DNA of 64,000 nt from Microbacterium aurantiacum (GCF_002872075.1 NZ_PGGU01000016.1:62001-126000), one strand, 5' to 3'. Numbered from the stretch's first letter, positions 7,620 to 17,546 are shown. Notes: generated by a model from the sequence alone, not told the origin. Program-made: numbers and translations.

Positions 7620-8704
7620 ACGCTCCTGCTTCCGTCCGCGACACCAACGCCATCTGGCTCGTCGCCGAGCGCGAGATCGGCTCGAAGTTGCGCAGCAAGG
7701 CGTTCATGATCTCCACCGGCATCCTGCTGCTGATCGCACTGGCCGGCATTCTGATCGGCGGCTTCGCCAGCAAGAACCCGGAGGCGACGAAGGTCGCGGT
7801 GACCTCGGCCACGGCGTCCGTCGTCGAAGCCCTGCCGAACGTCGCGATCACCGAGGTGGCCGACCGTGGCGAGGCCGAGGAGCTGCTGCGCTCCGACAAG
7901 GTGGAGGCAGCCGTCCTCCCCGGCGACGGTCCGCTCGGATACACCGTGATCGCGCTCGAGAACGCTCCGGACTCGATCGTCATGGGGCTCGCGCAGACCC
8001 CTGAGGTGGAGATCCTCGACCCGGCGACGACGAACCCCGCGCTGCGCTACATCATCGCGCTGGGCTTCGGGATCGTGTTCCTGATGGCGGCATCGACCTT
8101 CGGCGGCACGATCGCGCAGAGCGTCGTCGAGGAGAAGCAGACGAGGGTGGTCGAACTGCTGCTCTCGGCGATCCCGTCCCGCACCCTGCTCGCCGGAAAG
8201 GTGATCGGCAACACCGTGCTGGCGATGGCGCAGATCCTCGCACTCGCGGCGATCGCGACCGTCGGTCTCATCGTCACCGGGCAGACGGAAGTGCTGGCAA
8301 CTCTCGGGTCGCCGATCATCTGGTTCGCCGTGTTCTTCCTGTTCGGCTTCGTCCTGCTCGCGTCGCTGTTCGCGGCCGCCGCATCGATGGTCTCCCGCCA
8401 GGAGGACATCGGCGCGACGACCACCCCGATCACGATGCTCGTGATGGCGCCGTACTTCCTCGTGATCTTCTTCAACAACGACCCGGTGGTGCTGACGATC
8501 ATGTCGTACGTGCCGTTCTCGGCTCCGGTCGGGATGCCGATGCGGCTCTTCGTCGGCGAGGCGCAGTGGTGGGAGCCGATCCTGTCACTGATCATCCTGA
8601 TCGCGAGCTGCGTGGCCGCGATCGCGATCGGCGCGAAGATCTACGAGAACTCGCTGCTGCGCATGGGAGCGCGGGTCAAGCTCATGGAGGCGCTGCGCGG
8701 CTGA
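7616..8704 (+). CDS. ABC-2 type permease (NatB-like)
   Basis: A 362-aa membrane protein. It starts with the GTG overlapping the ATPase stop and has a strong AGGAGG site 8 nt upstream. One N-terminal helix (FMISTGILLLIALAGILIGG) is followed by an extracytoplasmic domain of about 120 residues and five or six C-terminal helices starting at YIIALGFGIVFLMAASTF. The motif VVEEKQTRVVELLLSAIPSRTLLAGKVIGN is characteristic of ABC-2 permeases. Substrate unknown; relatives export sodium, lipids or peptides. Last gene before the bidirectional terminator. Confidence 0.9.
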   Translation: MNAPASVRDTNAIWLVAEREIGSKLRSKAFMISTGILLLIALAGILIGGFASKNPEATKVAVTSATASVVEALPNVAITEVADRGEAEELLRSDKVEAAVLPGDGPLGYTVIALENAPDSIVMGLAQTPEVEILDPATTNPALRYIIALGFGIVFLMAASTFGGTIAQSVVEEKQTRVVELLLSAIPSRTLLAGKVIGNTVLAMAQILALAAIATVGLIVTGQTEVLATLGSPIIWFAVFFLFGFVLLASLFAAAASMVSRQEDIGATTTPITMLVMAPYFLVIFFNNDPVVLTIMSYVPFSAPVGMPMRLFVGEAQWWEPILSLIILIASCVAAIAIGAKIYENSLLRMGARVKLMEALRG

Positions 8705-8721
8705 CCCGCGTCCGCCTCTCT

Positions 8722-8793
8722 GCCGAGACCCCGCCCTACCGCCGAGACCCCCTGCCGCAGCAGGGGGTCTCGGTGCGTTGCGGGGGTCTCGGC
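8722..8793. terminator. Nested bidirectional terminator
   Basis: Inner stem CCGAGACCCCCTGC (8742-8755) pairs perfectly with 8760-8773 around a 4-nt loop. An outer pair, GCCGAGACCCC (8722-8732) with 8783-8793, repeats the same motif. It lies between the convergent ABC permease and putA genes, as expected for a two-way terminator. Confidence 0.8.
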
Positions 8794-8809
8794 TAAGTGA
8801 GGCCGAGTC

Positions 8810-11800
8810 TCAGATCACGCCATCGGCGAGCGTCGTCGGGTTGCCGAAGCGGTGGTTGGTGATCGAGACGGCCTGCTCGTGCAGGAACGGCAGCATCTCG
8901 ACCCGGCCGGCGCCGGTGACGGCGTGCGACCACACCGCGACATCCGGGGAGCCGCCGAGTGCGGTGTGCAGTGCACCGGCGTCGCCGCCGACGAGACGCA
9001 CCCGGTGCCAGCTGCGCTCGGCCTTCGCATATCGCTTGACCCACGCGGCATCCTTCTCATGCTTCACCGTCACACCGTGGGCACGCAGCGTCTTCTCGAT
9101 CGACGACGGCAGCGCAGGCGCCGACACCGTGAACGAGCTGCCGCTGCGGAGCGCCGCGGCCAGCACGCGCACCGCTTCGACGAGCGGGGCATGCTCGGAG
9201 ATGCGCACGTCGACGTCGACCGGACGGTACCGGAAGACGTTGCGCTCCACGCCCAGTTCGGACCTGTCGGTCACGGCTCCGAACTCGTCGACCCAGGCGC
9301 GCTCGTCGGATGCGACGGCCCGCAGCAGCCAGTCATTCTCCACAGCATCCAGATCACCGGCAGCCGCCTGCAGCAACGAATCCACCGCCGGGGCGATCGC
9401 CGCACCGGCCGCCGTCGACGGCAGCTCGGCCGGAGTCCAGTCGCCGAGTCCGAAGAGGTAGTTGGGTCCGCCCGCCTTCGCACCCGCGCCCACGGCCGAG
9501 CGCTTCCAGCCGCCGAAAGGCTGACGCTGCACGATGGCGCCCGTGATGCCGCGGTTCACGTAGAGGTTGCCGGCCTCGACGCGGTCGAGCCAGGTGGCGA
9601 CCTCGTCGGAGTCGAGCGAATGGATGCCGGCGGTGAGACCGTAGTCGACGGCGTTCTGCAGGCGGATGGCCTCGTCGAGGTTCTTCGCGCGCATGATTCC
9701 GAGCACCGGACCGAAGAACTCGGTGAGGTGCGTGGTCGAGCCCGCGGCGACACCGGTCTTCACACCCGGGGTCCACTGCTTCCCCTCGGCGTCGAGCTTC
9801 TCGGGCTTCACCAGCCAGCGCTCGCCCTTGTCCAGCGTGGTGAGCGCCGCCAGCAGCTTGCCGGATGCCGGCTCGATGATGGGCCCCATCTGGGTCGTCG
9901 GATCCGCCGGGAGTCCGACGCGCATCGAGGTCACCGCATCCACCAGTTGACGCTCGAAGCGCTGGGAATCGGCGACGGAGCCGACGAGGATCGCGAGGGA
10001 CGCTGCGGAGCACTTCTGGCCGGCGTGCCCGAAGGCGCTGCGCGCCACGTCGGCGGCGGCGAGGTCGAGGTCTGCCGACGGCGTGACGATGATGGCGTTC
10101 TTGCCGCTGGTCTCGGCGAGCAGCGGCAGGTCGTGCCGGAAGGAGCGGAACAGCTGCGCGGTCTCGTAGGCGCCCGTGAGGATGACCCGATCGACGACCG
10201 GGCTCGACACCAGGCGGGTGCCGAGGTCGCGCGAGGCGAGATCGACGAGCGCGAGCAGATCGCGCGGCACGCCGGCCGCCCACAGCGCCTCGACCATCAC
10301 GGCGCCGCAGCGCTGGGTGAGCTTGGCCGGCTTGATGATGACCGCCGAACCCGATGCGAGACCGGCGAGCACGCCGCCCGCGGGGATCGCCACCGGGAAG
10401 TTCCACGGCGGGGTGACCACGGTCACCTTCGACGGCACAAACTCGGCGCCGGCGATGTTCTCGAGGTCGAGAGCCCGCTCGGCGTAATAATGCGCGAAGT
10501 CGATCGCCTCGCTCACCTCGGGGTCGCCCTCGGCGATCGTCTTGCCGGCCTCGTGGGCCATGATCTCCAGCAGTTCGCCACGGCGGGCCTCGAGCTCGTC
10601 GCCCGCACGGTGCAGCACCGCCGCACGGTCGCGGGCCGGCAGGGCCGCCCACCTGATCGCTGCGGCCTCGGCGGCGGCGAACACCTCGTCGAGTTGCGCG
10701 TCGGTGTCGATGCGCGCGTCGGCGATGGCATCCTCGCCGAACGCTGTGCTCACGGAGCGACGGAGGATGTCGCGGCCCCAGGCGCGGTTCGCGGCGATCG
10801 CCGGGTCGGTGTCGGGCTGGTTCTCGAAGCCCTCGGTGGTGACGCTCTGGACCTGTGCCTCGGCGGTGCGGTCCTGGATGCGGTTCGGTCTCGGCACCGA
10901 GCGGTCGGCCTCGAGGGCTGTGAGCGAACGCTCGAAGCGCTCGCGTTCACGACGCAGCAGCGTGCTGTCTGTGGCGAGCTCGAACACCGCCGACATGAAG
11001 TTCTCCTGGCTCGCGTTCTCCTCGAGGCGGCGCACCAGGTACGCGATCGCGACGTCGAACTCGGCCGGGTTCACGACGGGCGTGTACAGCAGCAGGCGGC
11101 CGACGTCCTTGCGCACGGCCTCGGCCTGACCTGTGGCCATGCCGAGCAGCATCTCGTACTCGACCCCGCCGGTGACACCGCGCGCCTGGGCGAGCAGCCA
11201 GGTGTAGGCGATGTCGAACAGGTTGTGGCCGGCGACGCCGATGCGCACGGCATCCAGCCGCTCCGGCGTCATCGCCCAGTCGAGCACGCGCTTGTAGTTC
11301 GTGTCGGAGTCCTGCTTGGTGGAGTATGTCGCCAGCGGCCAGCCGTGGATCGCGGCGTCGACCTCTTCCATCGCGAGGTTCGCGCCCTTCACGACGCGCA
11401 CCTTGATCGGCGCGCCGCCCTGGCTGCGGCGGGCGGTCGCCCATTCCTGCAGATGCTGCATCGCGGCGAGAGCGTCGGGCAGATAGGTCTGCAGCACGAT
11501 GCCGGCCTCGAGGTCGCGGAACTGCGGCTGGTCGAGGATGGTGGTGAAGGCCGCGATCGTGAGATCGAGGTCGCGGTACTCCTCCATGTCGAGGTTGATG
11601 AACTTCGCCTTGCCTGCGGCCTCTGCCGCGGCGGCGAGCTCGTAGAGAGGCGTGAGCTTCGTGACGACGTCGGCGACGGCCTCGTCGAACGACCACATGG
11701 AGAGCTGGCTGACGACACTGGAAACCTTGATCGAGACGTAGTCGACGTCGTCGCGCGCCAGGAAGTCGTAGGTGCCCTTCAGCCGGTGACCGGCCTCGCG

Positions 11801-12253
11801 CTCGCCGAGCACGGCCTCGCCGAGCAGGTTGAGGTTGAGGCGATTGCCGCTCTTGCGCAGCTTCGCGATCGCGGGGCCGAGTTTGGAGGGTGTGGCGTCG
11901 AGTACGAGGTGCCCGACCATCGCGCGCAGCACGCGGCGGGAGATCGGCACGACGACGCCGGGGAGCTTCGGCGCCATCACGCCGCCCACGCGGATCGCGG
12001 CCTGCAGGTACCAGGGCAGCAACTGAGGGGTGATCTTCGCGAGCTCGGCCAGCTTGCGGCCGGCGACCGAGAGGTCCTCGGGACGCATCACGCCATCGAC
12101 GAATCCGACGGTGAAGGCGAGCCCGTTCGGATCCTTGAGGACCTCGGAGAGACGCTGGGCGGCGGGCTCGACCGGGTGGGTCTCGCTCTCGGCGAGCCAG
12201 CGCTGGACGAGGGCGGCGACGTCTTCGGTGCGCGGGGTGGCAACGACAGTCAT
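8810..12253 (-). CDS. putA: Bifunctional proline dehydrogenase / L-glutamate-gamma-semialdehyde dehydrogenase
   Basis: A 1147-aa PutA that oxidises proline to P5C with FAD and then glutamate semialdehyde to glutamate with NAD. The N-terminal part carries the PRODH barrel (FINLDMEEYRDLDLTIAAF, VRVVKGANLAMEE, GVAGHNLFDIAYTWLLA, plus the RRLEENASQENFMSAVF signature). The aldehyde dehydrogenase part has VTPPWNFPVAIPAGGV, the general-base motif ETSGKNA and the catalytic cysteine in GHAGQKCSAASLAI. There is a C-terminal ALDH-like extension of about 200 residues. No ribbon-helix-helix DNA-binding domain is seen, so it should not be its own repressor. A LysR gene diverges from it and probably controls it. 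Confidence 0.96.
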   Translation of the reverse strand: MTVVATPRTEDVAALVQRWLAESETHPVEPAAQRLSEVLKDPNGLAFTVGFVDGVMRPEDLSVAGRKLAELAKITPQLLPWYLQAAIRVGGVMAPKLPGVVVPISRRVLRAMVGHLVLDATPSKLGPAIAKLRKSGNRLNLNLLGEAVLGEREAGHRLKGTYDFLARDDVDYVSIKVSSVVSQLSMWSFDEAVADVVTKLTPLYELAAAAEAAGKAKFINLDMEEYRDLDLTIAAFTTILDQPQFRDLEAGIVLQTYLPDALAAMQHLQEWATARRSQGGAPIKVRVVKGANLAMEEVDAAIHGWPLATYSTKQDSDTNYKRVLDWAMTPERLDAVRIGVAGHNLFDIAYTWLLAQARGVTGGVEYEMLLGMATGQAEAVRKDVGRLLLYTPVVNPAEFDVAIAYLVRRLEENASQENFMSAVFELATDSTLLRRERERFERSLTALEADRSVPRPNRIQDRTAEAQVQSVTTEGFENQPDTDPAIAANRAWGRDILRRSVSTAFGEDAIADARIDTDAQLDEVFAAAEAAAIRWAALPARDRAAVLHRAGDELEARRGELLEIMAHEAGKTIAEGDPEVSEAIDFAHYYAERALDLENIAGAEFVPSKVTVVTPPWNFPVAIPAGGVLAGLASGSAVIIKPAKLTQRCGAVMVEALWAAGVPRDLLALVDLASRDLGTRLVSSPVVDRVILTGAYETAQLFRSFRHDLPLLAETSGKNAIIVTPSADLDLAAADVARSAFGHAGQKCSAASLAILVGSVADSQRFERQLVDAVTSMRVGLPADPTTQMGPIIEPASGKLLAALTTLDKGERWLVKPEKLDAEGKQWTPGVKTGVAAGSTTHLTEFFGPVLGIMRAKNLDEAIRLQNAVDYGLTAGIHSLDSDEVATWLDRVEAGNLYVNRGITGAIVQRQPFGGWKRSAVGAGAKAGGPNYLFGLGDWTPAELPSTAAGAAIAPAVDSLLQAAAGDLDAVENDWLLRAVASDERAWVDEFGAVTDRSELGVERNVFRYRPVDVDVRISEHAPLVEAVRVLAAALRSGSSFTVSAPALPSSIEKTLRAHGVTVKHEKDAAWVKRYAKAERSWHRVRLVGGDAGALHTALGGSPDVAVWSHAVTGAGRVEMLPFLHEQAVSITNHRFGNPTTLADGVI

Positions 12254-12274
12254 TGGCGGGAACCTTCCGGGGAT

Positions 12275-12295
12275 CGCACACCCGGGTCGTGTGCG
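12275..12295. promoter_or_regulatory. Inverted repeat in the putA/lysR intergenic region
   Basis: CGCACAC-N7-GTGTGCG, a perfect 7-bp arm repeat 22 nt upstream of the putA ATG. It could be a regulator site or a leader hairpin. Which one cannot be told from sequence. Confidence 0.4.
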
Positions 12296-12355
12296 GCTGG
12301 ATCATTCTCATCCTGCTCGGTAGGCTCCGTCTATCAATCGATTTGCATGAATTCT

Positions 12356-12372
12356 GTTCACTTTTTCTGAAC
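12356..12372. promoter_or_regulatory. Candidate LysR-type binding site GTTCA-N7-TGAAC
   Basis: A perfect 5-bp arm inverted repeat of the T-N11-A type favoured by LysR proteins, located 14 nt before the lysR ATG and about 100 nt before putA. Autoregulation and putA control are inferred. Confidence 0.45.
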
Positions 12373-12385
12373 CTTGGAGACATGG

Positions 12386-13294
12386 ATGCTGGACGTCAAC
12401 CGGCTGCGGATGCTCGTGGAGCTCTCCCGCCGCGGAACGCTCTCCGCCGTCGCCGATGCGCTGTCGTACAGCAAGGCCTCGGTGTCGCAGCAACTGAGCG
12501 CGCTGGAGCGCGAGGTGGGAGTGCCGCTGCTGCGCCGAGTGGGACGGGGCGTGCAGTTCACGCCGCAGGGGAACGTGCTCGTGGCCGAGGCCATCGGCAT
12601 CCTCGACCAGCTCGAGCACGCACGGATCGCCGTCGCCGAATCGCTCATCGAGGTGACCGGCACCGTGCGCGTCGCCGTCTTCCAGTCGGCCGCGCACTCG
12701 CTGCTGCCGAGTGCCCTGCAAGCGCTGAAGGAGCAGCATCCGGCGCTGCGGGTGGAGGTGACCGAGTGCGATCCGGAGACCGGCCTCGTGGGTGTCTCCA
12801 GCCGCGACTTCGACCTCATCCTCGCCGAGCAGTATCCGGGGCGCACCCGGCCGATCCACGCCGATCTCGATCGCGTGGTGCTCGCGCACGACGCGATCGC
12901 GCTCGCCCGCCGGCCAGGCAGCGGCGAGGGCGCGGATGCGGTGGCGACTCTGTGGTCGACACGCGACGAGCCGTGGGTTCTGGAGCCGGCCGGCACGGCG
13001 TCGCGCGCCTGGGCCGAGCAGCTCTGCCGGACCGCCGGGTTCGAGCCCGACGTCCGCTACGAGATCGCCGACCTCACCGCCCACGTTCGGTTGATCCATG
13101 CCGGCCTCGCGGTCGGACTCCTGCCCGAACTGGTCTGGGGCGGCGACAGCCCCTCGGTCGATCTCGTCACATTGCCGGAGGCGCCGCGCCGCGAGATCTT
13201 CTCCTCCGCTCGGCGGGTGTCGGCCGCGGCTCCCTCCATCCGCGCGGTCCGCCGCGCGCTCGAGGCGGCGGCGGACCGCATCCTTCCCACCTGA
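12386..13294 (+). CDS. LysR-type transcriptional regulator, divergent from putA
   Basis: A 302-aa LTTR. The N-terminal winged HTH reads VNRLRMLVELSRRGTLSAVADAL then SKASVSQQLSALEREVGVPLLRR. A linker helix and a two-lobed effector domain (VRVAVFQSAAHSLLPSAL) follow. ATG 12386 has GGAG 6 nt upstream; an in-frame TTG at 12374 is less likely. The divergent arrangement with putA suggests it senses proline or a related compound and controls proline catabolism. That is inference from context only. Confidence 0.9.
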   Translation: MLDVNRLRMLVELSRRGTLSAVADALSYSKASVSQQLSALEREVGVPLLRRVGRGVQFTPQGNVLVAEAIGILDQLEHARIAVAESLIEVTGTVRVAVFQSAAHSLLPSALQALKEQHPALRVEVTECDPETGLVGVSSRDFDLILAEQYPGRTRPIHADLDRVVLAHDAIALARRPGSGEGADAVATLWSTRDEPWVLEPAGTASRAWAEQLCRTAGFEPDVRYEIADLTAHVRLIHAGLAVGLLPELVWGGDSPSVDLVTLPEAPRREIFSSARRVSAAAPSIRAVRRALEAAADRILPT

Positions 13295-13411
13295 GGGAAC
13301 TCCCGCATCGGGATGGATTCGGACATCCGGGAATATGCATGCGAATGAATCGGTTGGCACCGGTGTACCCGGACGATGGAGTCCGATCCACTCCATCCGA
13401 AAGGCACCTCC

Positions 13412-13999
13412 GTGAGCACTCCCATCATCGATCGCACCGCCCCCACCGAGCACACCGTGCTCGACGTCCTCGCCGGACGCTGGAGCCCGCGTGCCTTCGA
13501 CGCTGACACCGCCATCGACGAGGCCAAGCTGTCCGCCGCCCTCGAAGCCGCCCGTTGGAGCCCCTCCGCGTACAACCTGCAGCCGTGGCGCTTCATCGTC
13601 GCCCGTCGTGGCACCGCACTCCACGCCCAGGTCGTCGACTCGCTCGTCGAGTTCAACCAGCTGTGGGCCCCTCACGCCGCTGTGCTCATCGTCGCCGTCG
13701 CCGAGACCGAGGCCGAAGACGGCACGGCGATCAGCCACGCGGTCTACGACCTCGGCCAGGCTGTCGCCCACCTCTCTGTGCAGGCGCACCACGACGGCCT
13801 GCTCGTGCACCAGATGAGCGGCTTCGACCCCGAGGTCGTCCGCGAGTTCGCCGACCTCCCGCCGCGCTTCGCGGCGACCACGGTCATCGCCATCGGCGAG
13901 CTCGGCGACGCCGCGGCCCTTCCCGAGGGCATCCAGCAGGGCGAGACCGCCCCGCGCGTGCGCCGCCCGATCGACGAGACGGTCATCCTCAGCGCCTGA
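13412..13999 (+). CDS. Nitroreductase-family protein
   Basis: A 195-aa FMN-dependent NADPH oxidoreductase-fold protein: LDVLAGRWSPRAFD at the N-terminus, AARWSPSAYNLQPWRFIVARR (FMN and substrate region, read in two parts) and the glycine-rich dimer segment YDLGQAVAHLSVQAH, ending with TVIAIGELGD. The GTG start follows AAAGG at 8-12 nt. Substrates of this family range over nitroaromatics, quinones and flavins, and none can be assigned. Monocistronic. Confidence 0.9.
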   Translation: MSTPIIDRTAPTEHTVLDVLAGRWSPRAFDADTAIDEAKLSAALEAARWSPSAYNLQPWRFIVARRGTALHAQVVDSLVEFNQLWAPHAAVLIVAVAETEAEDGTAISHAVYDLGQAVAHLSVQAHHDGLLVHQMSGFDPEVVREFADLPPRFAATTVIAIGELGDAAALPEGIQQGETAPRVRRPIDETVILSA

Positions 14000-14020
14000 C
14001 GTTCACCACACGGAGAGCGG

Positions 14021-14046
14021 ATGCCACGGCCAACAGGCCGCGGCAT
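14021..14046. terminator. Bidirectional hairpin terminator
   Basis: An 11-bp arm hairpin with one mismatch (ATGCC-a-CGGCC, loop AACA, GGCCG-c-GGCAT) between the convergent nitroreductase and clpB genes. Confidence 0.6.
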
Positions 14047-14054
14047 TCGTCGTC

Positions 14055-16256
14055 TCACTCGTCGAGCAGCTCTGCCTCGATCACTTCGTCGTCGGCCGCA
14101 TCGTCGACCGGCGCGGGCGCAGCCGTGAGAACGAGCCCCGATCCGTCGACCGCCATGTCCACGCGCACGGTGTCGCCGTCATGCACGCTTCCCGACAACA
14201 GTGCCGTCGCGAGCCTGTTCTGCACCTCGGACTGGATGAGCCGGCGCAGCGGACGCGCACCGAACATCGGATCGTAGCCGCGCTCCGCCAGCCACGACCG
14301 GGCGTCGGGCGTGACGGCCAGCTCGAGCCGCCGGTCGTGCAGCCGGCGCTGCAGCTGATCGACGGAGAGCTCCACGATCTGGGCGAGGTCGTCCTCCGAC
14401 AGCGCCTGGAACATCACGATGTCATCGAGGCGGTTCAGGAACTCCGGACGGAACGACTGCCGAACCAGCGTCATGACGGCATCGCGCTTCGCCTCGAGGG
14501 ACAGCGTGGGATCGATCAGGATCGGGGAGCCGATGTTGCTGGTGAGGATCAGGATGACATTCGAGAAGTCGACCGTGCGCCCCTGGCCGTCGGTGAGGCG
14601 CCCGTCGTCGAGCACCTGCAGCAACACGTCGAAGACCTCCGGATGCGCCTTCTCGACCTCGTCGAGCAGGATCACGCTGTACGGGCGACGTCGCACGGCC
14701 TCGGTCAGCTGACCGCCCTGCTCGTAGCCGATGTACCCGGGAGGGGCGCCGACGAGACGTGAGACCGAGTGCTTCTCGCCGTACTCCGACATGTCGATGC
14801 GCACCATGGCGTGCTCGTCGTCGAAGAGGAACTCGGCCAGCGCCTTGGCGAGCTCGGTCTTTCCGACGCCGGTCGGGCCGAGGAACAGGAACGATCCGGT
14901 CGGCCGGCCGGGGTCGCTGATGCCGGCACGGGAGCGGCGCACGGCATCCGACACCGCCTTCACCGCATCCTTCTGCCCGATCAGGCGCCTGCCGAGTTCG
15001 GTCTCGAGGTGCAGCAGCTTCTCGCTCTCGCCCTGCAGCAGGCGGCCGACCGGGATGCCGGTCCATGCCGCGATCACGGCGGCGATGTCCTCATCGGTGA
15101 CCTGCTCGTTGACCATGCGGCCCTCATCAGACACGGCAGCCTCGGCCTGCTCGGCTTCGGCGATGTCGCGCTCCAGTCGCTTGATCGTCTCGTACTCGAG
15201 CTTCGACGCGCGCGTGTAGTCGGCCTCGCGCATCGCGAGGTCGCGCTGCGTGATCGCGTCGTCGAGCTGCTTCTTCAGGTCGCCGACCCGGTTGAGCCCT
15301 TGGCGCTCCCGCGCCCACCGCTCCTCGAGACCTGCCAGTTCGCGTTCCATCTCGGCGAGCTGCTCGCGCAGCGTGCTCAGCCGCTCCTTCGACGCGGCAT
15401 CCTTCTCCTTCTTGAGTGCGAGTTCTTCGAGCTTCATCCGGTCGACCTGGCGCTTGAGCTGGTCGATCTCGACGGGCGAGGAGTCGATCTCCATCTTCAG
15501 CCGCGACATGGACTCGTCGATCAGGTCGATGGCCTTGTCGGGCAGCTGACGTGCGGGCAGGTAGCGGTTCGACAGAGCAGCCGCGGCGACGAGCGCGCTG
15601 TCGGCGATGGTCACGCCGTGGTGCGCCTCGTAGCGGCCCTTGAGTCCGCGCAGGATCGCGATCGTGTCCTCGACGGTCGGCTCGCCGACGTACACCTGCT
15701 GGAAGCGCCGCTCGAGCGCGGCATCCTTCTCGATGAACTCGCGGTACTCGTTGAGCGTCGTCGCCCCGATCATGCGCAGCTCGCCGCGGGCGAGCATGGG
15801 CTTGAGCATGTTGGATGCCGCGACCGACCCCTCGCCGCCGCCGGCGCCCATCAGCACGTGCAGCTCATCGATGAAGGTGATGACCCGACCCTCGGACTCG
15901 GTGATCTCCTTGAGGACGCTCTTCAGGCGCTCCTCGAACTGGCCGCGGTACATCGCGCCCGCCACGAGAGCCGAGATGTCGAGGGTGATCAGCTCCTTGT
16001 CCTTGAGTGATTCGGCGACGTCGCCCGCGACGATCCGCTGTGCGAGTCCCTCGACCACGGCGGTCTTGCCGACGCCCGGCTCCCCGATGAGCACCGGGTT
16101 GTTCTTGGTGCGCCGGGTGAGCACCTGGCTGACGCGGCGGATCTCGCTGTCGCGCCCGATCACGGGGTCGAGCTTGCCCTGGCGCGCGCGGTCGGTGAGG
16201 TTGATCCCGAACTGCTCGAGCGCGGACCGCTGGTCGTCCTGCGCGGGATTGGTCAT
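14055..16256 (-). CDS. clpB: ClpB disaggregase lacking the N-terminal domain
   Basis: A 733-aa AAA+ Hsp100 protein. It starts almost directly at NBD1 ([14 protein letters not shown]; Walker A GEPGVGKT at 58-65, Walker [10 protein letters not shown]), keeps a long coiled-coil M domain (about 265-370) and has NBD2 ([22 protein letters not shown], sensor LILTSNIGS). Full-length ClpB is about 860 residues; the roughly 140-residue substrate-binding N-domain is absent and no in-frame coding for it exists upstream, because the HAIR operator is there. ClpB works with DnaK to resolubilise aggregates. AGGAGG precedes the ATG by 4 nt. The HAIR element upstream predicts HspR repression and heat induction. 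Confidence 0.95.
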   Translation of the reverse strand: MTNPAQDDQRSALEQFGINLTDRARQGKLDPVIGRDSEIRRVSQVLTRRTKNNPVLIGEPGVGKTAVVEGLAQRIVAGDVAESLKDKELITLDISALVAGAMYRGQFEERLKSVLKEITESEGRVITFIDELHVLMGAGGGEGSVAASNMLKPMLARGELRMIGATTLNEYREFIEKDAALERRFQQVYVGEPTVEDTIAILRGLKGRYEAHHGVTIADSALVAAAALSNRYLPARQLPDKAIDLIDESMSRLKMEIDSSPVEIDQLKRQVDRMKLEELALKKEKDAASKERLSTLREQLAEMERELAGLEERWARERQGLNRVGDLKKQLDDAITQRDLAMREADYTRASKLEYETIKRLERDIAEAEQAEAAVSDEGRMVNEQVTDEDIAAVIAAWTGIPVGRLLQGESEKLLHLETELGRRLIGQKDAVKAVSDAVRRSRAGISDPGRPTGSFLFLGPTGVGKTELAKALAEFLFDDEHAMVRIDMSEYGEKHSVSRLVGAPPGYIGYEQGGQLTEAVRRRPYSVILLDEVEKAHPEVFDVLLQVLDDGRLTDGQGRTVDFSNVILILTSNIGSPILIDPTLSLEAKRDAVMTLVRQSFRPEFLNRLDDIVMFQALSEDDLAQIVELSVDQLQRRLHDRRLELAVTPDARSWLAERGYDPMFGARPLRRLIQSEVQNRLATALLSGSVHDGDTVRVDMAVDGSGLVLTAAPAPVDDAADDEVIEAELLDE

Positions 16257-16278
16257 CGCTCCTCCTGAAGAGTCTCCT

Positions 16279-16305
16279 AAAGTTGAGTCCTATTGACTCA
16301 ACTTT
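16279..16305. promoter_or_regulatory. HAIR element (HspR operator) upstream of clpB
   Basis: AAAGTTGAGT, 7 nt, ACTCAACTTT: a perfect 10-bp arm inverted repeat. Its core, TTGAGT-N7-ACTCAA, matches the HspR-associated inverted repeat (CTTGAGT-N7-ACTCAAG) of actinobacterial heat-shock genes. It lies 23 nt before the clpB ATG and overlaps the coaBC stop codon. Confidence 0.85.
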
Positions 16306-17507
16306 ACCACGGCATCCCAGATCGCTCCGGCGACGTCCCTCTTCGAGCCGGCCGCAGAACCGACGACGGCCCCACCGGGTCCGAGGATGCGCACGGCATT
16401 GTCCGCCGACTCGAAACCGCGGTCCCAGCCGACCTCGTTCACCACCAGGACGTCGACTCCCTTGCGCTGCTGCTTCCTCCGGGCGCGCTCCATCAGCTCG
16501 CCGTCGTCCACCCCGCCGCCCGCCTCGGGCGTCTCCGCGGCGAAAGCGACGATCACCTGTCCCTCTCGACGATCGCGGGCGAGCCCCGCGACGATGTCCT
16601 CGTTCTCGGCCAGCGCTATCGAGGTCAGCGGACCCGACTCCTTGGTGAGCTTGCGATCGGCGACCTCGACCGGGCGGTAGTCCGCGACCGCGGCCGCCAT
16701 CACCACCGCATCCGACTTCCCCGCCGCTTCGCGCATGGCGGCACTCAGCTCGGCCGCCGTGCCCACGCCGATGATGCGGACCCGCGGATGCTGCGTGATC
16801 GCGAGCACGTCGTGCGACACGTTCGCGGCGACCAGCAGCACCTCGGCACCCCGCTCCGCCGCCTCGATGGCGAGAGCGGCACCCTGCCGGCCGCTGGAGC
16901 GATTGCCGAGATAGCGCACCGGGTCGATCGGCTCGCGCGTACCGCCGGCGGAGACCGCGACCCGGAGACCGTCGAGATCGCCGGGCGCGAGGGCCGCGAG
17001 CGCCGCGGTGAAGATCTCCTCGGGCTCCGACATCCGTCCCGGCCCGCTGTCGCCACCGGCCAGCTCGCCGTCGGCCGGTCCGACGAGACGCACGCCTCGC
17101 GCGCGCAGGGTCGCGATGTTCGCCTGCGTCGCCGGATGCTGCCACATCTCGGCATGCATCGCCGGGGCGATGACGACCGGTGCCGTGGTGGCGAGCAGCG
17201 TGGTGCCGAGTAGATCGTCCGCCAGCCCGGCGGTCATCTTCGCGATCGTGTTGGCCGTGGCCGGTGCGACGATCACCAGGTCTGCCGCCTGCCCGAGTGC
17301 GACGTGACGGACCTTGGCGACGTCGTCGTGCACGCTCGTGGTGACCGGATGCCGGCTGATCGCCTCCCAGGTAGGCAGGCCGACGAAACGCAGCGCATCC
17401 TCCGTGGGGATCACCGTCACCTCATGCCCGGCTTTGGTGAGCAGGCGCACCAGGTGCACGCTCTTGTAGGCGGCGATACCACCGGTGACTCCGACGACGA
17501 TGTTCAC
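16290..17507 (-). CDS. coaBC: Phosphopantothenoylcysteine decarboxylase / phosphopantothenate-cysteine ligase
   Basis: A 405-aa bifunctional coenzyme A biosynthesis enzyme. The CoaC flavoprotein half has [20 protein letters not shown], the active His in [22 protein letters not shown] and APAMHAEMW. The CoaB half has [24 protein letters not shown] and the KKExxD-like DRKLTKESG segment. The GDSGPGRM motif at the junction is preceded by GELAG, where many homologues have a cysteine (ACGD type); this variation seems common in actinobacteria. The GTG start is supported by a leaderless-type CAGAAT box 6 nt upstream, and the frame extends to a TTG at 17765 without a family match. Confidence 0.95.
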   Translation of the reverse strand: MNIVVGVTGGIAAYKSVHLVRLLTKAGHEVTVIPTEDALRFVGLPTWEAISRHPVTTSVHDDVAKVRHVALGQAADLVIVAPATANTIAKMTAGLADDLLGTTLLATTAPVVIAPAMHAEMWQHPATQANIATLRARGVRLVGPADGELAGGDSGPGRMSEPEEIFTAALAALAPGDLDGLRVAVSAGGTREPIDPVRYLGNRSSGRQGAALAIEAAERGAEVLLVAANVSHDVLAITQHPRVRIIGVGTAAELSAAMREAAGKSDAVVMAAAVADYRPVEVADRKLTKESGPLTSIALAENEDIVAGLARDRREGQVIVAFAAETPEAGGGVDDGELMERARRKQQRKGVDVLVVNEVGWDRGFESADNAVRILGPGGAVVGSAAGSKRDVAGAIWDAVVKLSQ

Positions 17508-17546
17508 GGTTCGATTCTGCCCCAGCCCGACGACGTCGGGGCGACT

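Noticed and set aside
8722..8793. Short repeats considered as a CRISPR-like array
   Set aside because: Only two inverted unit pairs and no spacers; best read as a terminator.
8852..12370. 1172-codon open frame on the plus strand opposite putA
   Set aside because: It mirrors the codon pattern of putA, has Arg/Gly/His/Asp-rich low-complexity composition and no family motif. This is usual in 70% GC DNA.
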